The notes beneath the pieces are model-generated. The model did not search any database. It had not been told where the DNA came from and was given only the letters and a program-made list of their open reading frames with translations. Positions 8,177-11,133 of a DNA stretch of 11,133 bases are shown in pieces. The position numbers were made by a program, and so were the translations under genes. Position 1 is the first letter of the stretch. Each line of letters starts with the position of its first letter. The stretch comes from DATHSN01 sp035464115. Its GTDB lineage: Bacteria > Actinomycetota > Acidimicrobiia > Acidimicrobiales > SKKL01. The stretch spans positions 1 through 11,133 of the forward strand of contig DATHSN010000263.1 of NCBI GenBank assembly GCA_035464115.1, in the 5' to 3' direction.

Positions 8177-8997
8177 GGAAGATCTTCCCGCCCGAGGACC
8201 TGGCCCGCGACTCGCGCTTCTCGCGCGTCGACCAGATGGCCCAGTTCGACGACCCGCGCTCGGTCAACGGGCGGCGGGGCCGCCCCAACGCCAAGCTCAC
8301 CCCCGACCTGCCCGAGGCGGCCGAGTCCGCCCGCGCCCTGATGCACGGCATCTTCGTGGGCGAGATCCAGGCGCTCGAGGGCGCCGGGCGCACCTGCTGG
8401 GACTTCGAGACCGGCACCGAGGCGCCGTTCGCCCTCAAGCTCGACATGGCCCGCCAGTGCTGGGACGAGGCCCGCCACTGCGAGATCTCGGTGAAGCTGT
8501 CCGACCACATGGGATCCGAGATCGGCGAGTTCGGCGAGACGGCGTTCCTCTACCAGGCCGCCTGCAACCCCGACCCCGTGCTGCGCCTCACCGGCGTCAA
8601 CCGCGCCCTCGAGGGCCTCGCCATCGACGTGTTCAACACCATGAAGGAGTTCGGCGACGTCTCGGGCGACCCCATCCTCGAGTTCTGCGAGGACTGGATG
8701 CTGGCCGACGAGGTCACCCACGTGAAGATGGGCTCCGACTGGCTGCGGCGCCTCACCGAGGACGACCCCGAGCGGCGCAAGCAGGCGCTCGAGTTCCAGC
8801 GGGTGGTCGACAAGCTGTTCAGCTTCGGCGGCTTCCGCGGCGAGGACGAGGAGAGCCCGATCAAGCTGGCCCGCCGGTTCCGCGAGCTCGCCGGGTTCGA
8901 CACCGACGAGATCGACGAGATCGCCGAGATCTCCCACCAGGCCCGGCTCGAGGCCACCGAGCGCCAGCAGGCCGCGGCGGCCGCCGCGCAGGGCTGA
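8173..8997 (+). CDS. Ferritin-like di-iron protein (DUF455-like)
   Basis: 274 residues, cytoplasmic. A four-helix-bundle di-iron signature is readable: E64 (or E69) in FVGEIQALEGAGR on helix 1; E99 and H102 in WDEARHCEI on helix 2; E147 in NRALEGLAIDVFN on helix 3; E180 and H183 in LADEVTHVKMG on helix 4. This gives the two-ExxH, four-carboxylate arrangement of ferritin-like oxidases, oxygenases and storage proteins. The pattern with a DEARH and a DEVTHV helix recalls the DUF455 family, whose role is not well defined as far as I know; that assignment is from memory. An N-terminal extension of about 50 residues precedes the bundle, and the tail is Glu/Ala/Gln rich. Start and strong AGGAGG are clear, and the gene overlaps its diverged paralogue upstream by 4 nt. 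The GTG of the third gene follows 1 nt after the stop. The reaction is unknown; oxygen activation or metal handling are the plausible classes. Confidence 0.85.
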   Translation: MRKIFPPEDLARDSRFSRVDQMAQFDDPRSVNGRRGRPNAKLTPDLPEAAESARALMHGIFVGEIQALEGAGRTCWDFETGTEAPFALKLDMARQCWDEARHCEISVKLSDHMGSEIGEFGETAFLYQAACNPDPVLRLTGVNRALEGLAIDVFNTMKEFGDVSGDPILEFCEDWMLADEVTHVKMGSDWLRRLTEDDPERRKQALEFQRVVDKLFSFGGFRGEDEESPIKLARRFRELAGFDTDEIDEIAEISHQARLEATERQQAAAAAAQG

Positions 8998-8998
8998 C

Positions 8999-9556
8999 GT
9001 GGCCGAGGTCACCGTCGAGCCGGCGGAGTTCCGCAACGTCTTCTTCGACGCGGCGGAGATCTCGCGGATCGTGGGCTCGCTGTGCGACGACATCGGCCTC
9101 GAGGCGCCGGTGCGCCTCGAGGTCGACGAGTCGACGCCGCTCGGCCGGGTCGATCTGGTGTCGCTCGACCCGGTCACGGTGGCGGTGCAGTCGGGCGCGC
9201 TCGAGGACAAGAAGCACCCCCGCCACCTCGGCGAGCGCGAGACCGCCGACAACCTGGGCCGCACGCTCGTGAAGGTCACCGACCGGCTCTCGCCCGAGTT
9301 CGGCGATCCTCCGCCGGTGGGCGAGGAGATCCCGCTGGCGCTCTACGTGGCGTGGGACACCTACGCCATGGGTCGCCTGGCGCGCCTGGGCTACTACGCC
9401 CAGCGCCAGCGTCGGCTCTACGCGTTCCAGCTGCGGCACGGCTTCACCGACGCCGCCACCGCCGCGTTCGACCAGCTGTGGGCCGCCGACTCGCTCACGT
9501 GGGCCGACATCGTGGCCTTGAGCGACCAGGCCAGGGCCGGGGCCGACGCCGCCTGA
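8999..9556 (+). CDS. Unrecognised protein, third gene of the ferritin-like cluster
   Basis: 185 residues; I do not recognise it. The GTG start follows the previous stop by 1 nt (TGACGTG) with only a weak GCAGGG upstream, so translation is probably coupled. The first half, up to about residue 75, looks mixed alpha/beta, with RLEVDESTPLGRVDLVSLD and VTVAVQSGALEDKKHPRHL. The second half looks helical and aromatic-rich, with an ALYVAWDTYAMGRLARLGYY stretch then RRLYAFQLRHGFTD. There is no signal peptide, membrane segment, zinc-cysteine cluster, P-loop or HExxH. Codon use and GC3 look like the neighbours, and the frame is the obvious coding one, so I trust it as a gene. Its position suggests a dedicated partner or chaperone of the ferritin-like pair, which is inference only. 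Confidence 0.85.
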   Translation: MAEVTVEPAEFRNVFFDAAEISRIVGSLCDDIGLEAPVRLEVDESTPLGRVDLVSLDPVTVAVQSGALEDKKHPRHLGERETADNLGRTLVKVTDRLSPEFGDPPPVGEEIPLALYVAWDTYAMGRLARLGYYAQRQRRLYAFQLRHGFTDAATAAFDQLWAADSLTWADIVALSDQARAGADAA

Positions 9557-9577
9557 CCGCGACGCCGACCCGATCCG

Positions 9578-9943
9578 CTACACCAGGTCGTGGGCGCTGA
9601 TGCCCTCGTAGAGGTCGATGTCGGGCGGGGCGGCGAGGATCCCGCTGCACGACTCGGCCATCTCCACCATCTCGGGTGAGTCGAAGTGGCGGCGCTGGGC
9701 GTCGGGCGAGTCCCACTTCTCGACGACCACGTGGCGACGGGGCTGGGTGACCGACACCAACAGGTCGATGTTGCGGCAGCCCTCGTGGCCCCGCGACATC
9801 ACCACGTACTTGGCCAGCACCGCCTGGAGGCGCTCGGGGTCGGCGGCGTCGAAGCGCATCACCACCACGGTGAGCTCGATCTCGTCGGGCGTCGGGCCGG
9901 GGGTCGGGTCGGCGGGGCTGTCGCCGTCGTGCGGATCGGCCAT
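9578..9943 (-). CDS. Antibiotic-biosynthesis-monooxygenase (ABM) fold protein, putative quinol monooxygenase type
   Basis: 121 residues. An acidic, Pro-rich lead (about 1-20, with ADPTPGPTPDE) precedes a single ABM/dimeric alpha-beta-barrel domain (about 22-118): ELTVVVMRFDAADPERLQ as strand and helix, a SRGHEGCRNIDLL turn, RRHVVVEKWDSPDAQRRHF (the VVVEKWDSPDA strand and helix are typical) and a final strand before DLYEG. Such domains act as dimers, and known members oxidise quinols or polyketide-type aromatics or degrade haem; no conserved residue here selects among these. ATG at 9943 has GGAGG 6 nt upstream. The gene is convergent with the three-gene unit (stops 21 nt apart) and divergent from the sigma factor gene. 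No biosynthetic cluster surrounds it, so a general quinone or stress role is likelier than an antibiotic one. Confidence 0.88.
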   Translation of the reverse strand: MADPHDGDSPADPTPGPTPDEIELTVVVMRFDAADPERLQAVLAKYVVMSRGHEGCRNIDLLVSVTQPRRHVVVEKWDSPDAQRRHFDSPEMVEMAESCSGILAAPPDIDLYEGISAHDLV

Positions 9944-9949
9944 GTGTCG

Positions 9950-9954
9950 CCTCC
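9950..9954 (-). promoter_or_regulatory. Ribosome binding site of the ABM-domain gene
   Basis: GGAGG on the minus strand, 6 nt before the ATG at 9943. It supports this start and excludes a much longer minus-strand frame that crosses the sigma factor gene. Confidence 0.75.
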
Positions 9955-10095
9955 GTGACCTCTCGAGCTGCTGTGGTGGCGGCCCTTGACCGGACCGGTA
10001 TCGTGACCAGGGTATTTCGTACATGACGTGGCCGGTGTCACGCCGAGTGCAGGGGTGCACGACGGGCCCCCGACCCGTGGTTCGACGGCGACGTC
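9955..10095. other. Divergent intergenic region between the ABM gene and the sigma factor gene
   Basis: The gap between the two start codons is 168 nt and must hold both promoters. A TTGACC at 9986-9991 resembles a -35 on the plus strand. The nearest AT-rich stretch, TATTTCGTACAT (10013-10024), is 21 nt further and lacks an ideal -10, so I do not assign a definite promoter. A GTG at 10028 could start the sigma frame 28 residues earlier, but that lead has no family similarity that I can see and lies where the 5' leader should be. Confidence 0.35.
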
Positions 10096-10105
10096 GAGGA
10101 GAAGG
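10096..10105 (+). promoter_or_regulatory. Ribosome binding site of the sigma factor gene
   Basis: A purine run GAGGAGAAGG ends 6 nt before the GTG at 10112. It favours this start over the GTG at 10028, which has no Shine-Dalgarno. Confidence 0.7.
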
Positions 10106-10111
10106 TGGAAC

Positions 10112-11047
<936 letters not shown>

Positions 11048-11052
11048 CCCCT

Positions 11053-11066
11053 CGCGGTCGTCCGCG
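11053..11066 (+). terminator. Short GC hairpin after the sigma factor gene
   Basis: CGCGG (11053-11057) and CCGCG (11062-11066) form a 5-bp stem with a TCGT loop, beginning 6 nt after the sigma stop codon. There is no T run, so it would be a weak or U-less terminator of the sort proposed for high-GC actinobacteria. A five-base GC stem may also arise by chance at this base composition. Confidence 0.3.
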
Positions 11067-11067
11067 C

Positions 11068-11133
11068 CAACCACCGTCCATTGAAGCCGGATCGGCGTCA
11101 TGTCGGTGAGGATCTTCAACGGACGCGGGGTTG
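11068..11133. repeat. Imperfect inverted repeat / large stem-loop downstream of the sigma gene
   Basis: Left arm CAACCACCGTCCATTGAAG (11068-11086) and right arm CTTCAACGGACGCGGGGTTG (11114-11133) are reverse complements over 16 pairs: 5 outer pairs, a 2-by-3 internal loop, 5 pairs, one A-C mismatch, then 6 pairs. The spacer is 27 nt. The right arm ends exactly at the window edge, so the repeat may go on. It could be a strong (possibly bidirectional) terminator, a structured RNA or an element end. It has no T tract. Confidence 0.6.

Noticed and set aside
9513..9533. Perfect 6-bp hairpin TGGCCT/AGGCCA as a terminator
   Set aside because: It lies inside the coding end of the third cluster gene, before its stop, with no T tract, and such stems are frequent at this GC content.
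7434..9556. Reading the ferritin-like cluster as an encapsulin, bacterioferritin or toxin-antitoxin system
   Set aside because: There is no shell protein, no cargo-loading peptide I can recognise, no haem-binding bacterioferritin signature, and no small toxin-like gene.
9578..9943. ABM protein as a sign of an antibiotic gene cluster
   Set aside because: No polyketide, peptide-synthetase or tailoring genes are present; ABM domains are common stand-alone proteins.

Overview
The window is very GC-rich, has short intergenic gaps, and uses GTG starts freely (four of its eight genes). Two of its promoters look leaderless, with a TANNNT box 6-7 nt before the start codon. It also carries a full-length bifunctional GlnE. 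Together this suggests a chromosomal segment of a high-GC actinobacterium. An Acidimicrobiia-type lineage is my guess, and no gene here fixes the taxon. I see no mobile element, CRISPR array, rRNA or tRNA. No gene-free stretch exceeds 170 bases.

Left part, minus strand, from the centre outwards: glnE (glutamine synthetase adenylyltransferase/deadenylylase, 5014 to 2333) is followed after 56 nt by a membrane-anchored PAS-GAF-GGDEF-EAL cyclic-di-GMP protein. That protein starts near 2276 and runs off the left edge. Divergently, on the plus strand, nadE (glutamine-dependent NAD+ synthetase, 5063-6778) leads by 1 nt into a HAD-family hydrolase (6780-7424). glnE and nadE share a divergent promoter region of only 48 nt. 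Both enzymes are tied to glutamine: GlnE controls the enzyme that makes it, and NadE uses it as amide donor.

Middle part, plus strand: a likely promoter at 7434-7463 precedes a compact three-gene unit. It holds two related ferritin-like helical-bundle proteins (7517-8176 and 8173-8997, overlapping as ATGA) and an unrecognised 185-residue protein (8999-9556). By my alignment the second ferritin-like protein keeps the full set of six di-iron ligands, while the first has His, Asp and a non-ligand at three of those positions. This looks like one metal-active subunit, one diverged partner and one accessory protein. It is the part of the window most likely to hold an undescribed system.

Right part: a small antibiotic-biosynthesis-monooxygenase (ABM) fold protein lies on the minus strand (9943 to 9578), convergent with the three-gene unit. 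Divergent from it is a primary-type (group 1/2) sigma-70 factor (10112-11047). Downstream of the sigma gene is a short GC hairpin, then a larger imperfect inverted repeat at 11068-11133 that reaches the window edge.
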